A stretch of DNA of 64,000 nucleotides from Chryseobacterium lactis (GCF_003815875.1 NZ_CP033924.1:1-64000), one strand, 5' to 3'. Counted from the first letter of the stretch, positions 8,956 through 19,739 are shown. The notes: generated by a model from the letters alone, not told the origin. Numbers and translations: made by a program.

Positions 8956-10146
8956 TTATTTTTCTATAAGTTCACTTATCTTATTTCCGATGGCAAAGCA
9001 AGATGTTGCTGCAGGAGATGGGGCATTTCTCACATGAATGATATTTCCGTTTTTCACGATATCAAAGTCATCAATTAACGCGCCATTTCTGTCACAAGCC
9101 TGTGCTCTTACTCCGGAACCACCTGTTACAAGGTCACTTTCCTGTATTTCGGGCATCAATTTTTGTAAAGCTTTAGTAAATGCAGATTTTGAAAGCGAAC
9201 GGTGAACTTCTCCCATTCCTGTTTTCCCATATTTTGCAACAATTTTTCTGAAACCTGGCCACATAAGGGTTTGCATTGTTTCATTAAAATCAAAGTCAAA
9301 AAACTTATATCCTTCTTTACGAAAAGCTAAAACCGCATTAGGCCCTGCTTCAATATTTCCATCGATCATTCTTGTAAAATGAACACCAAGGAAAGGAAAA
9401 CTAGGATCGGGAACAGGATAAATCAGATGTTTTACAAGATGCTTCTTTTCATCTTTTATTTTATAATATTCACCTCTGAAAGGAATAATAATCACATCAT
9501 TCTTTTCGTTGGTCATTTTTGTGATTTTATCTGAATAAAGCCCTGCACAGGAAATCAGTTTTTTTGTTTTGAATTCTGATTGACTTGTTGTGATAATTAC
9601 TTCAGAATCGGTATTAATAATGTTTTTTACTTCATTATTAAACTTCACTTCTCCACCAAGTTCTTCGAACAGTTCTTTTATCTTTTTTGCAACTCCGGGG
9701 TAATCTATAATTCCGGTCTGAGGAACTTTAATCGCTTTTATTCCTTCACAATGAGGTTCAATTTCACGGAACTCTTCTCTGGAAAGATATTTCAGATCCT
9801 GAAGTCCGTTTTCAACGCCTCTCTTGTAAATATTATCTAAAAGCGGAAGCTCTTTCTGTGAACTAGCTACGATAATTTTACCACAAAGATCATATTTGAT
9901 CCCATATTTTTCGGCAAAATTAATTACTGAATGATATCCTTCGATACAATTTGTTGCTTTAAGACTTCCTGGTTTATAATAAATTCCGCTATGAATTACT
10001 CCACTGTTATGTCCGGACTGGTGTAATGCTACATCATCTTCTTTTTCTAAAATAAGAATCTTAGAATCTGGGTTTTTAAGTTTAGTCTGATAAGCAGTTG
10101 CTAATCCCACTAAACCTGCACCAACTATTACAATATCATAATTCAT
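8956..10146 (-). CDS. lhgO: L-2-hydroxyglutarate oxidase
   Basis: A DAO-fold flavoprotein of about 396 residues. The FAD-binding dinucleotide motif IVGAGLVGLATA lies at the N-terminus. SGHNSGVIHSGIYY near residue 50 is diagnostic of the LhgO/YgaF family, and RAQACDRNGALIDDF and HVRNAPSPAATS close the C-terminus. ATG at 10144-10146 is chosen over an upstream TTG. The enzyme oxidises L-2-hydroxyglutarate to 2-oxoglutarate and passes electrons to the quinone pool. It is not a usual polysaccharide gene, yet it lies between the UDP-sugar dehydrogenase (6 bases upstream) and wbpE in one tight operon. The likely reason is recycling of the hydroxyglutarate made by WbpB. Confidence 0.9.
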   Translation of the reverse strand: MNYDIVIVGAGLVGLATAYQTKLKNPDSKILILEKEDDVALHQSGHNSGVIHSGIYYKPGSLKATNCIEGYHSVINFAEKYGIKYDLCGKIIVASSQKELPLLDNIYKRGVENGLQDLKYLSREEFREIEPHCEGIKAIKVPQTGIIDYPGVAKKIKELFEELGGEVKFNNEVKNIINTDSEVIITTSQSEFKTKKLISCAGLYSDKITKMTNEKNDVIIIPFRGEYYKIKDEKKHLVKHLIYPVPDPSFPFLGVHFTRMIDGNIEAGPNAVLAFRKEGYKFFDFDFNETMQTLMWPGFRKIVAKYGKTGMGEVHRSLSKSAFTKALQKLMPEIQESDLVTGGSGVRAQACDRNGALIDDFDIVKNGNIIHVRNAPSPAATSCFAIGNKISELIEK

Positions 10147-10152
10147 TCTCAA

Positions 10153-11448
10153 CTACAGTCTTGCGTCTACCAAATTTCTGTCTAAACATGCTTTGGTATC
10201 AAATACCACGGCATTTTCTTTTTTAAGGGTATTAAGATCCATCTCTAGGAACTCGTTATGAGAAACAGCAATGATAAGAGAATCATATTTTTTTCCTTCT
10301 ATAAGGGTATCGAGAATATTAATACCATATTCATGCTTCACTTCGTCTTTACTTGCCCAAGGATCATAGATATCTACATGTACTCCATAGTCTGAAAGTT
10401 CCTTATAAATATCCACCACTTTTGTATTTCTTACATCCGGGCAGTTTTCTTTAAAGGTAACTCCTAAAATCAAAGCTTCTGAATCCTTAATTATTCCTCC
10501 TTTTGCAATAAGAAGTTTTACTACTTTGGAAGCAACAAATTTTGCAATTGAATCATTTACACGTCTTCCGGATAAAATAACATCTGGATGATATCCTAAC
10601 TGTTCAGCTTTGTGTGCCAGGTAATAAGGATCTACTGAGATACAGTGTCCTCCTACTAATCCTGGTTTATATTTAAGAAAATTATATTTTGTCCCAGCCG
10701 CCTCTAACACATCATTGGTATCAATACCTACTCTATCAAAAATTAAGGCCAGTTCATTAACAAAAGATATATTAACGTCTCTTTGAGCATTTTCAATAGC
10801 TTTTGAAGCTTCTGCAACTTTAATACTTGGTGCTTTGTGGGTACCTGCAGTAATAATTTTTTTATACAAATTATCAACTTCTTCGGCAATATTTTCTGTA
10901 GATCCTGAAGTTACTTTTTTAACACTTGTAAGTGTATTTACTTTATCTCCCGGATTGATCCTTTCAGGAGAATATCCCACGTAAAAATCTTCATTAAATT
11001 TCAGACCTGAATATTTTTCTAAAACAGGAACGCACTCTTCTTCCGTACATCCAGGGAAAACAGTAGATTCATAAATAACAATATCTCCTTTTTTAATGAT
11101 TTCACCTAACATCTTTGAAGCGGAAATCAAAGGATTTAGATCTGGTGCATTATATTTATCAATAGGTGTAGGAACTGTAACTATAAAAACATTTGCGTCA
11201 GAAATCTCAGAAAGCTGACTGGTTGCCTTATATCCTACAGAACCGTTAGATTCTGTATATTTCTTCAGCCCGTCATTTAACTTATCCAGATCTGCTTCAA
11301 GTGTTATATCTTGTCCGTTATTGAGTTCATTTACACGTTGTGCATTGATATCAAATCCATATACAGGATAGTGACCTGCAAATTCAAGAGATAAAGGAAG
11401 ACCAACATAACCTTGCCCTATAACTGCTATTTTATAAGTTTTCATCAT
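10153..11448 (-). CDS. wbpA: UDP-N-acetyl-hexosamine 6-dehydrogenase (WbpA/TviB type)
   Basis: A 431-residue member of the UDP-glucose/GDP-mannose dehydrogenase family. It has an N-terminal NAD-binding GQGYVGLPL (about residues 11-19), a central domain, and the catalytic cysteine in GGHCISVDPYYLA (about residue 267). The C-terminal UDP-binding domain has GVTFKENCPDVRNTK. It makes a UDP-hexosaminuronic acid, the first step of the wbpA-wbpB-wbpE-wbpD route. The start overlaps the stop of the upstream wzc-like gene by one base (TAATG), so translation is probably coupled. Distinction between WbpA (GlcNAc) and TviB/WbpO (GalNAc) specificity is not possible here. Confidence 0.88.
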   Translation of the reverse strand: MMKTYKIAVIGQGYVGLPLSLEFAGHYPVYGFDINAQRVNELNNGQDITLEADLDKLNDGLKKYTESNGSVGYKATSQLSEISDANVFIVTVPTPIDKYNAPDLNPLISASKMLGEIIKKGDIVIYESTVFPGCTEEECVPVLEKYSGLKFNEDFYVGYSPERINPGDKVNTLTSVKKVTSGSTENIAEEVDNLYKKIITAGTHKAPSIKVAEASKAIENAQRDVNISFVNELALIFDRVGIDTNDVLEAAGTKYNFLKYKPGLVGGHCISVDPYYLAHKAEQLGYHPDVILSGRRVNDSIAKFVASKVVKLLIAKGGIIKDSEALILGVTFKENCPDVRNTKVVDIYKELSDYGVHVDIYDPWASKDEVKHEYGINILDTLIEGKKYDSLIIAVSHNEFLEMDLNTLKKENAVVFDTKACLDRNLVDARL

Positions 11449-13838
11449 TAGCTAAATTTATTTTTTAATTTTTGAAACCATGTCTGATCTCCCTGATTGT
11501 TGTATCCATAACCATATTTGTTACTGTATCCTAAGTTTTCTCTACTTACATCATTAAGTACAAATCCAACATTTTTGATTTTCTTCTGATCAATATTGGT
11601 ATTTGCAAATTCCAACAGTGCTTTTTCCGTATATTTTGATCTGGATACATAAATTGTTGCATCAGCAAGCTCTGCAATAAGGAACGTATCTGTAACTAAA
11701 AGTAATGGGGCAGTATCCAAAATAATATACTCGTATCTCTCCCTTAATTCATTTAAAAGATTTTCATAACGGCCGTTGGATAATAACTCTGTAGGATTTG
11801 GAGGAATCATTCCTGAATAGATGACATCAAGATGGGGATTAAAAGAGGATACATGAATAATATCTTCCAGTTTAGTCTGATCACCATACAAATATTCTGT
11901 AAGTCCTGTTAATCCTTTTCGTGCCGGATTGTATCTCTGCAACTGCGGATTTCTGATATCAGAACCTATGATAATTGCTTTTTTCTTAGGATTCGCTAAT
12001 GTCAGAGCTAAATTAACAGAGGTAAATGTCTTTCCTTCTCCCTTTACAGTAGAAGTAACAAATACAATCTTCCCTTTTTTGTCTTTAGGAAGCATAAAAT
12101 TCATATTGGTAATAAGAATTCTGAATGCCTCAGCCATAGGAGTAATATCATTTACTTTAACGATATCCGAATCTCCTTTTTCAAGACTTGGTAATTCTGC
12201 TATTACCGGTGCATGAATAAGTTTTTCAAGGTCATGCTTAGAAACCACTTTATTATTGAAAAGCTGGAATAAATAAACAATTATAAAAGGAATTAAAAGA
12301 CCAATCAACAATGCAATAATAAAGAATATGTTTTTCTTTGGAGATACCGGAACCGGCGAAGCATATGCTACATCTATTACCTTGGCTTTAGGAGCGTTAA
12401 TAGATTGAGAAATAGCTGTTTCTTCTCTCTTTTGTAATAAAAGAAGATAGAGATTTTCTTTTATTTGCTGTTGTCTTTCAATACCTCTAAATATTTTTTC
12501 GATGGAAGGAAGTTTAGATATTTTTCCGGAAACTTTGTTTTGCTCTCCCTGATATTCATTTCTGGCAAGCTCAAGGCCATCTTTATTTCGTTGTAAGCTT
12601 TGTACAATGGAAGTACGCATTACATTAATTTGTTTTGTAATATCTACTACAGCTGGGTTCTCGGGAGTAGCAGATTCAAGCAATCTGTTTCTCTGCAGAA
12701 TCATTTGATTATAACTGGAAATCCCTGAAATTGATTCCGGATTATTAAGTCCTACATTTGATGGTAATGCCTGATACAGACCTTGTCTGGACACGAAATT
12801 AATTAATGAATTTGTTAATTCTAATTGAGCATCTACATCCAATTGCTTAGCTCTTGCTGAAGCTGAACTTTCTAAATTTATTTTAGCTTCCGTCTCAAGA
12901 TCTGTTAGGTTATTTTTTGACTTAAAAGTCTCTTTTTGGTTTTCTACATCACCTAACTCTCCCGTAAGTTTTTTGATTCTGTCTTCAATAAAATCCAATG
13001 TCTTTTTCGACTCCGAATTTTTATCTATAATAGCATCATTATTATAAGCAATTACTAAAGTATTAAGGATATCCTCAGCTTTTGAAACTTGTGGATAGCT
13101 CATATCTAATTTAAGTACAGTTGCCTCTTTATTAATTAAACTCACTCCAAGAGCTTTTTGCAAAAGGCTAACTTTATTATCCACACTTGAAATATAAAGT
13201 TCCAGATTGTTTAAATCTATTTGAGCAGCAGACGGGTTATACTTTGGATTTTTAGTAATAATTATATTGACAAAAGGAAGTCCAATAGTTCTTCCGTAAG
13301 TTGTAACAATATCTTTTTTAGGTTTGTCGGTACTTAATGTAAGTTTATTTCCTTCAATTTTCAGTTTAACGATGTTAAAAGGCTTTTCACTAGGTTTTTC
13401 GTTAATAACTCTTATTTCAATTGGAGAACTTTCTTTATAAAGTTCAATATTTTTAAAATTGGATTTTGTAAAAATATCTACCTGGAGGTTTTTATTAATG
13501 ATGACCTCTTTCATTAACTTTTTAGATTTTAGTATCTCAATTTCGTTGGCGATACTATTGGTCTTTAATCCTCCAAAACCAGAAAAATCAGGTAAAACAC
13601 CCATTTCGTTACTGATAGGTAGTGCTGGATTATTTTTAGCATCTTTTATAAGTACTGTAGTCTGTACACTATAAACCGGAGTAATAAATTTTAATACCAT
13701 ATAGCCTACCACAAGTGCTATCAATGCACTAAAAAGAAACCAGGGCCATTTTCTCAAATAGGGTTTTACTATTTCATTAAGATCAATACTATTTGAATTT
13801 TCTACTTCTATAGAATTTGAGGACTGTTCGGTGTTCAT
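11448..13838 (-). CDS. Wzc-like polysaccharide co-polymerase / tyrosine autokinase
   Basis: A 796-residue fusion. The N-terminal Wzz chain-length domain has a membrane helix at about 34-55. A long periplasmic coiled-coil region with a GNVR-like segment follows, then a second membrane helix near 505-525. The cytoplasmic BY-kinase domain has Walker A (GEGKT, about 600-604), Walker A' (IIGSDIR) and Walker B (YIILDTAP, about 704-711). The tail carries a tyrosine cluster ([11 protein letters not shown]), the expected autophosphorylation site. It controls polymer length and couples to the Wza-like exporter encoded just upstream. No Wzb-type phosphatase gene is visible in the window. Confidence 0.93.
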   Translation of the reverse strand: MNTEQSSNSIEVENSNSIDLNEIVKPYLRKWPWFLFSALIALVVGYMVLKFITPVYSVQTTVLIKDAKNNPALPISNEMGVLPDFSGFGGLKTNSIANEIEILKSKKLMKEVIINKNLQVDIFTKSNFKNIELYKESSPIEIRVINEKPSEKPFNIVKLKIEGNKLTLSTDKPKKDIVTTYGRTIGLPFVNIIITKNPKYNPSAAQIDLNNLELYISSVDNKVSLLQKALGVSLINKEATVLKLDMSYPQVSKAEDILNTLVIAYNNDAIIDKNSESKKTLDFIEDRIKKLTGELGDVENQKETFKSKNNLTDLETEAKINLESSASARAKQLDVDAQLELTNSLINFVSRQGLYQALPSNVGLNNPESISGISSYNQMILQRNRLLESATPENPAVVDITKQINVMRTSIVQSLQRNKDGLELARNEYQGEQNKVSGKISKLPSIEKIFRGIERQQQIKENLYLLLLQKREETAISQSINAPKAKVIDVAYASPVPVSPKKNIFFIIALLIGLLIPFIIVYLFQLFNNKVVSKHDLEKLIHAPVIAELPSLEKGDSDIVKVNDITPMAEAFRILITNMNFMLPKDKKGKIVFVTSTVKGEGKTFTSVNLALTLANPKKKAIIIGSDIRNPQLQRYNPARKGLTGLTEYLYGDQTKLEDIIHVSSFNPHLDVIYSGMIPPNPTELLSNGRYENLLNELRERYEYIILDTAPLLLVTDTFLIAELADATIYVSRSKYTEKALLEFANTNIDQKKIKNVGFVLNDVSRENLGYSNKYGYGYNNQGDQTWFQKLKNKFS

Positions 13839-13846
13839 TAATTTCT

Positions 13847-14668
13847 TTATTTCTTAAATAAACTTACTACTACTGCTACGGCTGTGATTGCGATGGATGC
13901 TGCTGTCAGGTAAAGCCCTGTATTGGGATTTTGTTTTGCCATAACATCTCTCGTATTATTTGAAGAAACAATTATTGCGTCTCCCTGCTTAAGATTATAG
14001 TATGGAGAATTGATCAAATTAGCATCTTGAAGATTTATACGACCATGCGAAACCACACCATCTTCGGTTCTAATAACTAATACTTCATTTCTTTTACCAT
14101 ATTGTGTTAAATCACCAGCAAGTCCCAATGCGTTTAGAATAGTTCCTTGGCCATTGGCTATGGTATAATCACCTTGTCTGTTAACTTCACCTAATACTGT
14201 GACTTTAAAATTTGATAATCTAACGTTAATCGTTGGGTTAATCACATATTTCATCATCCTTTCCTTTAACTCCCCTTTAAATCCAACTAAAGTTTTGCCT
14301 GATGTATTTAGTCTCCCTAAAACAGGAAAATCAATATCACCATTTGCATCAACAATATAGGTAGGCCCGCTAATAGAAATGTTTCCTTGATTAGGTGTAT
14401 TTCCTCCTGCCAGAGCGTTTGATTGAATCAATTCTGAGGAAGAGTAATTTTGATTAAATGGTTTTACCACATCCATGTCCTTTGCAGTAATCAGAATAAT
14501 AAGCTGATCTCCAACCTGTATTGTATTGCCTGAATTTTTAGCCGAAGCATTAATTGCCACCTGCTCTATATTCTGCATATAGTTCAAATCATTCTTAGCA
14601 TTGGAATTCACCTTACAGGAAACCACTAAAGATGATACTAATACTACTGCCAATATTTTTCCTTTCAT
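13847..14668 (-). CDS. Wza-like outer-membrane polysaccharide export lipoprotein
   Basis: About 273 residues from ATG 14666-14668. This start gives a clean lipoprotein signal ([18 protein letters not shown]) with a lipobox cysteine. An in-frame ATG seven codons upstream overlaps the likely -7 promoter element and is rejected. The central part holds a polysaccharide-export (BexD/CtrA/VexA) domain with the segment [14 protein letters not shown], followed by a SLBB domain ([13 protein letters not shown]). A hydrophobic helix at the C-terminus fits the Wza outer-membrane barrel helix. It lies 8 bases upstream of the wzc-like gene, its functional partner. Confidence 0.9.
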   Translation of the reverse strand: MKGKILAVVLVSSLVVSCKVNSNAKNDLNYMQNIEQVAINASAKNSGNTIQVGDQLIILITAKDMDVVKPFNQNYSSSELIQSNALAGGNTPNQGNISISGPTYIVDANGDIDFPVLGRLNTSGKTLVGFKGELKERMMKYVINPTINVRLSNFKVTVLGEVNRQGDYTIANGQGTILNALGLAGDLTQYGKRNEVLVIRTEDGVVSHGRINLQDANLINSPYYNLKQGDAIIVSSNNTRDVMAKQNPNTGLYLTAASIAITAVAVVVSLFKK

Positions 14669-14686
14669 TATATTTTTAAAATTGTA

Positions 14687-14694
14687 CAAATATA
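14687..14694 (-). promoter_or_regulatory. putative sigma-A -7 element before the wza-like gene
   Basis: Minus-strand sequence TATATTTG matches the Bacteroidota -7 consensus TAnnTTTG and lies 18 bases before the chosen ATG. It sits in the short gap after the capD-like gene, so export genes may be transcribed independently of it. No clear -33 TTG is seen at the right distance. Confidence 0.45.
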
Positions 14695-14708
14695 CATTTA
14701 TATTTTTT

Positions 14709-16637
14709 CTACTTATCTAATGCCTCGTATATAGAATTATTACTTCTAAACTCCGGGACAATTGCCTTTAAGATTTTCACCACCTCTACCTTATCTCTTC
14801 GTAAAGAGGCTTTGGTAATTTGTCTTGTTAATAAATCTATTTCTTCAAATCCAATTGATGGATCTTTGGATACCATAATCTTGTCATTATGAGTAGGAAG
14901 TGTTTTTGCGTTATCACTTAAAAGCTCTTCATAAAGTTTTTCTCCTGGTCTTAAACCTGTATAAATTATTTTAATATCTATATTAGGTTCAAATCCTGAT
15001 AATTTTATCATTCTTTTTGCCAAATCTAAGATTTTAACCGGTTCACCCATATCAAAAACAAAAATTTCGCCTCCCTCACCCATTGTGCCTGCCTGAAGAA
15101 CCAGTTCACAAGCTTCGGGAATAGTCATAAAGTATCTCACAATATCCGGGTGGGTAATTGTCACCGGACCTCCGGCTTCAATTTGTTTTTTAAAATGTGG
15201 GATAACAGATCCATTCGATCCCAATACATTTCCAAACCTTGTGGTAATAAATTTAGTAGTATTTCCTTCTAAATTCTGGAGTGATTGTACAAAAAGTTCA
15301 GCAGCTCTTTTTGACGCTCCCATCACATTGGTGGGGTTTACAGCTTTATCTGTAGATATCATCACAAAACGATTCACCTTATATTTACTGGATAATCTCG
15401 CAATAATCTTAGAACCTAAAATATTTACAAAAATGGCTTCGTGAGGATTTTCTTCTACTAATGGCACATGCTTATAAGCAGCAGCATGATATACCATGGA
15501 AAAATTATAGTGTTGGAACAGAGATTCCATTCTATGCTGATTAGATACATCTCCTAAAACAAACTTAAATGCAATATTAGGATACTTAGCTCTCATTTCA
15601 AGCTCAATCTCATACAGTGGAGTTTCTGCCTGATCTAATATAACAATTAGAGAAGGGTTAACCAGCGCAACTTGCCTTACAATTTCACTTCCTATTGAAC
15701 CCGCTCCTCCTGTTACAAGCACTACCCTTTCAAAATGTCTGCTTTTAATTTTTTCGTTTTGGATTTTGATTGGTTTTCTATTTAAAAGATCTTCTATCTG
15801 AAGGTTTTTGATAGACCCTCCTAAATCACTATCCCTTAATTTCTGCACAGATGGTGCTTTGAAAACATTTAAATCTTTTTCAAGAAACAAATTCACCCAG
15901 GAATTCATTTCATCCCTGGCCATCATTTCTTTAACTACTAGTACACCGTCGATGATCAGATCTTCTTTTGTATTTTCTTCAATTTTCTGCTTTTCATAAA
16001 TAGGTTTCCCTAATAATGATGCTCTTTTAGAATCTGTTCTTTGGGTCAAAAAACCTACTACCTGATAGGGTAAACTTGGATTATCCAGAATAGCACGCGC
16101 AATGGCAATGGATTGTTCATCAATACCTAATACCAAAATTCTTTTCTTCAAAGCACTTCTTCTGTATTCTCTTACTACGTGAAAAAATTCCTTAACATAA
16201 AGTCTGAAAAGAAATAGTCCCATAAAAGAAATTACAAAATAAAGGATTAGATAAGGAGTCAATATAAACTTACTTCCTGTACTCCAAAAGTAGAACATGT
16301 TAATGGTACCCACAGCAAACATAGTACAGAAACAAGACACAAGCAATTTGAAAAGGTCTATAAATGTGGAGTGCCTTATAATACCAGCATACGTCTTAAA
16401 AAAATACATAAAGACTGTATTGACAATGATAATAAAAGCAAAAACAGTACTTTTATCCTCATGGTAAATAAACTCTCTTTGAGTGATTTTTTCGATAATA
16501 TAAGTTGAAAGAAATAGTGAGACTACCAGAATAATAATATCTATTATGAGTATTATCCATCTGGGTAGATATCTTACATCTGAGAGATTGACAACATTAT
16601 CTCCTCCAAATATTTTTTTCCTGAAAGAATTATACAT
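14709..16637 (-). CDS. membrane nucleoside-diphosphate-sugar 4,6-dehydratase (WbpM/PglF/CapD type)
   Basis: A 642-residue protein with four N-terminal membrane helices (about residues 28-135). A CoA-binding-like Rossmann domain (about 165-290) follows, then a C-terminal SDR domain with GGAGSIGSE (about 311-319). The catalytic segment STDKAVNPTNVMGASKR shows methionine where classical SDRs have tyrosine, as in WbpM. The family makes UDP-4-keto-6-deoxy-GlcNAc, the entry point to QuiNAc, FucNAc and bacillosamine. The PglE-like aminotransferase lies just upstream, so amination at C4 is the likely next step. Confidence 0.92.
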   Translation of the reverse strand: MYNSFRKKIFGGDNVVNLSDVRYLPRWIILIIDIIILVVSLFLSTYIIEKITQREFIYHEDKSTVFAFIIIVNTVFMYFFKTYAGIIRHSTFIDLFKLLVSCFCTMFAVGTINMFYFWSTGSKFILTPYLILYFVISFMGLFLFRLYVKEFFHVVREYRRSALKKRILVLGIDEQSIAIARAILDNPSLPYQVVGFLTQRTDSKRASLLGKPIYEKQKIEENTKEDLIIDGVLVVKEMMARDEMNSWVNLFLEKDLNVFKAPSVQKLRDSDLGGSIKNLQIEDLLNRKPIKIQNEKIKSRHFERVVLVTGGAGSIGSEIVRQVALVNPSLIVILDQAETPLYEIELEMRAKYPNIAFKFVLGDVSNQHRMESLFQHYNFSMVYHAAAYKHVPLVEENPHEAIFVNILGSKIIARLSSKYKVNRFVMISTDKAVNPTNVMGASKRAAELFVQSLQNLEGNTTKFITTRFGNVLGSNGSVIPHFKKQIEAGGPVTITHPDIVRYFMTIPEACELVLQAGTMGEGGEIFVFDMGEPVKILDLAKRMIKLSGFEPNIDIKIIYTGLRPGEKLYEELLSDNAKTLPTHNDKIMVSKDPSIGFEEIDLLTRQITKASLRRDKVEVVKILKAIVPEFRSNNSIYEALDK

Positions 16638-16716
16638 TGTCTTTATTTGTGTTCATATGTTATTATAATACGGTACGGTCTTGGTTATTAATTTAAAATA
16701 CTTATAAGCATTTCTG

Positions 16717-16724
16717 CAAAATTA
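16717..16724 (-). promoter_or_regulatory. putative sigma-A -7 element before the capD-like gene
   Basis: Minus-strand TAATTTTG fits TAnnTTTG. It lies in the 130-base gap between the PglE-like and WbpM-like genes, which is the largest gap in the polysaccharide locus and a natural promoter position. A matching -33 TTG was not found. Confidence 0.4.
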
Positions 16725-16767
16725 AAATAAAATCCCATCTATGCTTTAGATTTTAAAAAAATATATT

Positions 16768-17904
16768 TTAACTTCTGAAACTGATCAGAATGTTCCTTAT
16801 TTTATCCTTGTCACCATCAGTCAAATTTGTTCCCGACGGTAAACATAAACCCCTGTCAAAAATTATACCACAAACATTGCTTCCAAAAAATTTATATTTC
16901 TCAAAAAGTGGTTGCAGATGCATGGGTTTCCATAAATATCTGGTTTCTATATTATTCTCTGAAAAATTTCTTTTTAAATTTTCTTTTGTAATTTCAATAT
17001 TATTTCCTTCAATGGTGATTGTATTCAACCAATAATTAGAAAAAAAATCTTTTCCGGGTTCTTCAAAAAGATTTATATTCTCCCAATTCTTAAAAATCTC
17101 TTTATAAAAATCGTGATTTTCTCGTCTTTTCGAAATCCTGCCTTTCAGGACTTCCATTTGTCCTCTTCCTATTCCCGCAGAAATATTACTCATTCTGTAA
17201 TTATATCCAACTTCAGAATGACTGTAGTACTTTCTGTTTTCTTTTGCCTGTGTTGCAAGGTAAAGAGCTTCGTCTTTATACTTTTGATTTCTTGATACAA
17301 GGATTCCTCCCCCTGAAGTTGTAATGATTTTATTACCATTAAAACTAGTGACTGACAGATCACCAAAAGTACCACAAGGCTTATCTTTATAAGTACTCCC
17401 TAACGCTTCAGCACTATCTTCAATAATAGGAATTTCATAGCGCCTGGATATCTCCAGAATTTCATCTACCATGAAAGGCATCCCATATAATGAAACAGTA
17501 ATGATTGCTTTTGGTTTTTTGCCTTGTTTCAAACAATATTTAATAGCGTCTTCCAATGCATTTGGACACAAATTCCATGTAGAAGTCTCGCTATCTACAA
17601 AAACAGGTATTGCTTTTTGGTAAAGAACAGGATTTGCAGAAGCTACAAAAGTAAATGACTGGCATATCACAAAATCATCTTCCTCAACATTCAGCAACCT
17701 TAGTGCAAGGTGTATTGCTGCCGTACCGGAAGATAGAGCTGTTACGAATGAATTATTCCCAAGATAATTTTCAAGCACGCTTTCAAATTCATTGATATTT
17801 GATCCATACTGGGAAATCCAGTTGGTATCAAAGGCATCCTGTATATATTTCAATTCGTTTCCTCCCATATGCGGAGGCGACAACCAGATTTTATTTTCTC
17901 CCAA
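16768..17904 (-). CDS. PglE-like UDP-4-keto-sugar aminotransferase
   Basis: A 378-residue DegT-family PLP enzyme. It starts near KIWLSPPHMGGNE, has ALSSGTAAIHLAL, PIIEDSAEALGS and the PLP lysine in SFNGNKIITTSGGG, a form typical of PglE and related 4-aminotransferases. With the membrane dehydratase immediately downstream it would make a UDP-4-amino-4,6-dideoxy sugar. A NeuD/PglD-type acetyltransferase at 3475 could finish a bacillosamine-like product. No ATG is available upstream, so the start is read as TTG at 17902-17904. It begins 23 bases after recX ends on the same strand. Confidence 0.87.
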   Translation of the reverse strand: MGENKIWLSPPHMGGNELKYIQDAFDTNWISQYGSNINEFESVLENYLGNNSFVTALSSGTAAIHLALRLLNVEEDDFVICQSFTFVASANPVLYQKAIPVFVDSETSTWNLCPNALEDAIKYCLKQGKKPKAIITVSLYGMPFMVDEILEISRRYEIPIIEDSAEALGSTYKDKPCGTFGDLSVTSFNGNKIITTSGGGILVSRNQKYKDEALYLATQAKENRKYYSHSEVGYNYRMSNISAGIGRGQMEVLKGRISKRRENHDFYKEIFKNWENINLFEEPGKDFFSNYWLNTITIEGNNIEITKENLKRNFSENNIETRYLWKPMHLQPLFEKYKFFGSNVCGIIFDRGLCLPSGTNLTDGDKDKIRNILISFRS

Positions 17905-17927
17905 TCTTTTTTGTGTGGTGTTTATTT

Positions 17928-18386
17928 TTAGTCAAAAATATCATTTATTTTCTCATATTCAAAACCTCTGCTCATGAGATATTTTATGGTCTTGGATTTT
18001 TTCTGATATTCCTGCAGTCCTTTCTGCTTAGAAAAGTAATCTTCGTAAATTCTTGTGATGGTCTTCAGATAGTCATCTTCATGTATTTCATCAAAGCACA
18101 TATTCATCAGTTTTTCAGAGATTTGCTTCTGTTTCAGATGCATTCTGATTTTGGTTTTCCCCCAATGTTTGATATAGAATTTTCCTCTGATATAGCTTCT
18201 GGTAAAGCGTTCTTCATTCAAAAAATTTTCTTTCAGAAGATATAAAATAATTTCTTCTTTTGCTTCATCAATGAGCAGAAACTCTCTCATTTTTTGTTCC
18301 ACTTCTGCATGACACCGATCCTGGTAAACACAATAATTGACCAATTTCTGTTTAATCTCATCAAAAGTAAAAGACTTTTTCTCCAT
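17928..18386 (-). CDS. recX: RecX regulatory protein
   Basis: A 152-residue, helix-rich basic protein with the RecX arrangement of three-helix repeats. Examples are the N-terminal YCVYQDRCHAEVEQKM and the middle segment ERFTRSYIRGKFYIKHWGKTK. RecX binds RecA filaments and modulates recombination. The gene follows glyA, with a terminator hairpin between them, and leads directly into the polysaccharide locus without a visible terminator. Length is normal for the Flavobacteriia. Confidence 0.88.
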   Translation of the reverse strand: MEKKSFTFDEIKQKLVNYCVYQDRCHAEVEQKMREFLLIDEAKEEIILYLLKENFLNEERFTRSYIRGKFYIKHWGKTKIRMHLKQKQISEKLMNMCFDEIHEDDYLKTITRIYEDYFSKQKGLQEYQKKSKTIKYLMSRGFEYEKINDIFD

Positions 18387-18392
18387 GTGTAT

Positions 18393-18420
18393 AAAAAAAG
18401 AATGAGCAATCCGCTCATTC
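18393..18420 (-). terminator. rho-independent terminator of glyA
   Basis: On the minus strand a perfect 8-bp stem GAATGAGC / GCTCATTC with a 5-base loop is followed by seven T residues. It lies directly after the glyA stop codon and just before recX. Confidence 0.85.
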
Positions 18421-18443
18421 TTTATATTGTATAGTAATCTCTA

Positions 18444-19709
18444 TTAGTAATTAAATAAAGCTTTACCTTCCATTAATTCGTTAACTTTCTTTCTTACAGA
18501 GGTAAGAACTTCCTCATTTTTAATATTACCTACTACTTCAGAAATTAATTCTGCAATCGTATCCATATCATTCTCTTTCAGTCCTCTTGTTGTAATAGCA
18601 GCTGTTCCTAATCTGATACCAGATGTTGTGAATGGTGATTTATCGTCGAAAGGAACCATATTTTTATTACAAGTAATGTCAGCAAGTACTAAAGCTTTCT
18701 CAGTTTCTTTACCGTTTACTCCTTTGTTTCTAAGATCTACCAGCATCAGGTGATTATCCGTTCCGCCACTTACAATATCAAATCCTCTTTCGATCATTGC
18801 TTTAGATAAGGCTTGAGCATTGGATCTCACCTGTTTTGCATATGTTTCGAACTGTCCATCCAAAGCTTCTGCAAATGCCACAGCTTTACCTGCAATCACA
18901 TGCTCCAGCGGTCCTCCCTGAATTCCCGGGAATACAGCACCATCCAATACCTGGCTCATCATTTTGATTTCACCTTTTGGCGTTTTGTGACCATATGTAT
19001 TTTCGAAATCTTTCCCCATCATAATCATTCCTCCTCTTGGACCTCTTAAAGTCTTATGAGTGGTAGTTGTTACAACGTGACAGTGTTCGAATGGAGAGTT
19101 TAATAATCCTTTGGCTACTAAACCGGCAGGGTGTGCAATATCTGCCCAAAGTGTAGCTCCGATTTCGTCAGCAATTTCTCTGTATTTTGCATAATCAAGA
19201 TCTCTTGAGTAGGCAGAGAAACCTGCGATCATCATTTTTGGTCTTTCTCTTAAAGCAACTTCTCTCATCTGATTGTAGTCGATAAGACCTGTTTCTTTTT
19301 CTACACCATAAGAAACTACCTGATATTGAATTCCTGAAAAATTCACTGCAGAACCATGAGTAAGGTGTCCTCCCATAGAAAGGTCCATTCCCATAATTTT
19401 ATCTCCAGGTTTCAAAACAGCAAGATAAATGGCAGCATTAGCCTGAGAACCGGAATGTGGCTGTACATTTACATAATCTACTCCGAAAAGTTCTTTTGCT
19501 CTGTTGATGGCTAAAGTTTCAACCTCATCTACAACTTCACATCCTCCGTAATATCTTTTTCCGGGATATCCTTCAGCATATTTATTTGTCAGTACACTTC
19601 CCATTGCTTTCATCACATTTTCAGAAACAAAATTTTCTGATGCAATAAGCTCTAATCCATGAGTTTGTCTTTCTCTTTCTTTTTCAATCAGGTCGAAAAT
19701 AATATCCAT
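18444..19709 (-). CDS. glyA: serine hydroxymethyltransferase
   Basis: A 421-residue PLP enzyme that interconverts serine and glycine with tetrahydrofolate. Diagnostic segments are [12 protein letters not shown] near the N-terminus, [17 protein letters not shown], the PLP lysine in [16 protein letters not shown] (about residue 224), and [10 protein letters not shown] near the end. Length and domain order are those of the standard bacterial enzyme. It has its own terminator and a likely promoter, so it is probably monocistronic. Confidence 0.97.
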   Translation of the reverse strand: MDIIFDLIEKERERQTHGLELIASENFVSENVMKAMGSVLTNKYAEGYPGKRYYGGCEVVDEVETLAINRAKELFGVDYVNVQPHSGSQANAAIYLAVLKPGDKIMGMDLSMGGHLTHGSAVNFSGIQYQVVSYGVEKETGLIDYNQMREVALRERPKMMIAGFSAYSRDLDYAKYREIADEIGATLWADIAHPAGLVAKGLLNSPFEHCHVVTTTTHKTLRGPRGGMIMMGKDFENTYGHKTPKGEIKMMSQVLDGAVFPGIQGGPLEHVIAGKAVAFAEALDGQFETYAKQVRSNAQALSKAMIERGFDIVSGGTDNHLMLVDLRNKGVNGKETEKALVLADITCNKNMVPFDDKSPFTTSGIRLGTAAITTRGLKENDMDTIAELISEVVGNIKNEEVLTSVRKKVNELMEGKALFNY

Positions 19710-19739
19710 TTTACTTTTAGTTTTTGAAATTTTTCACTC

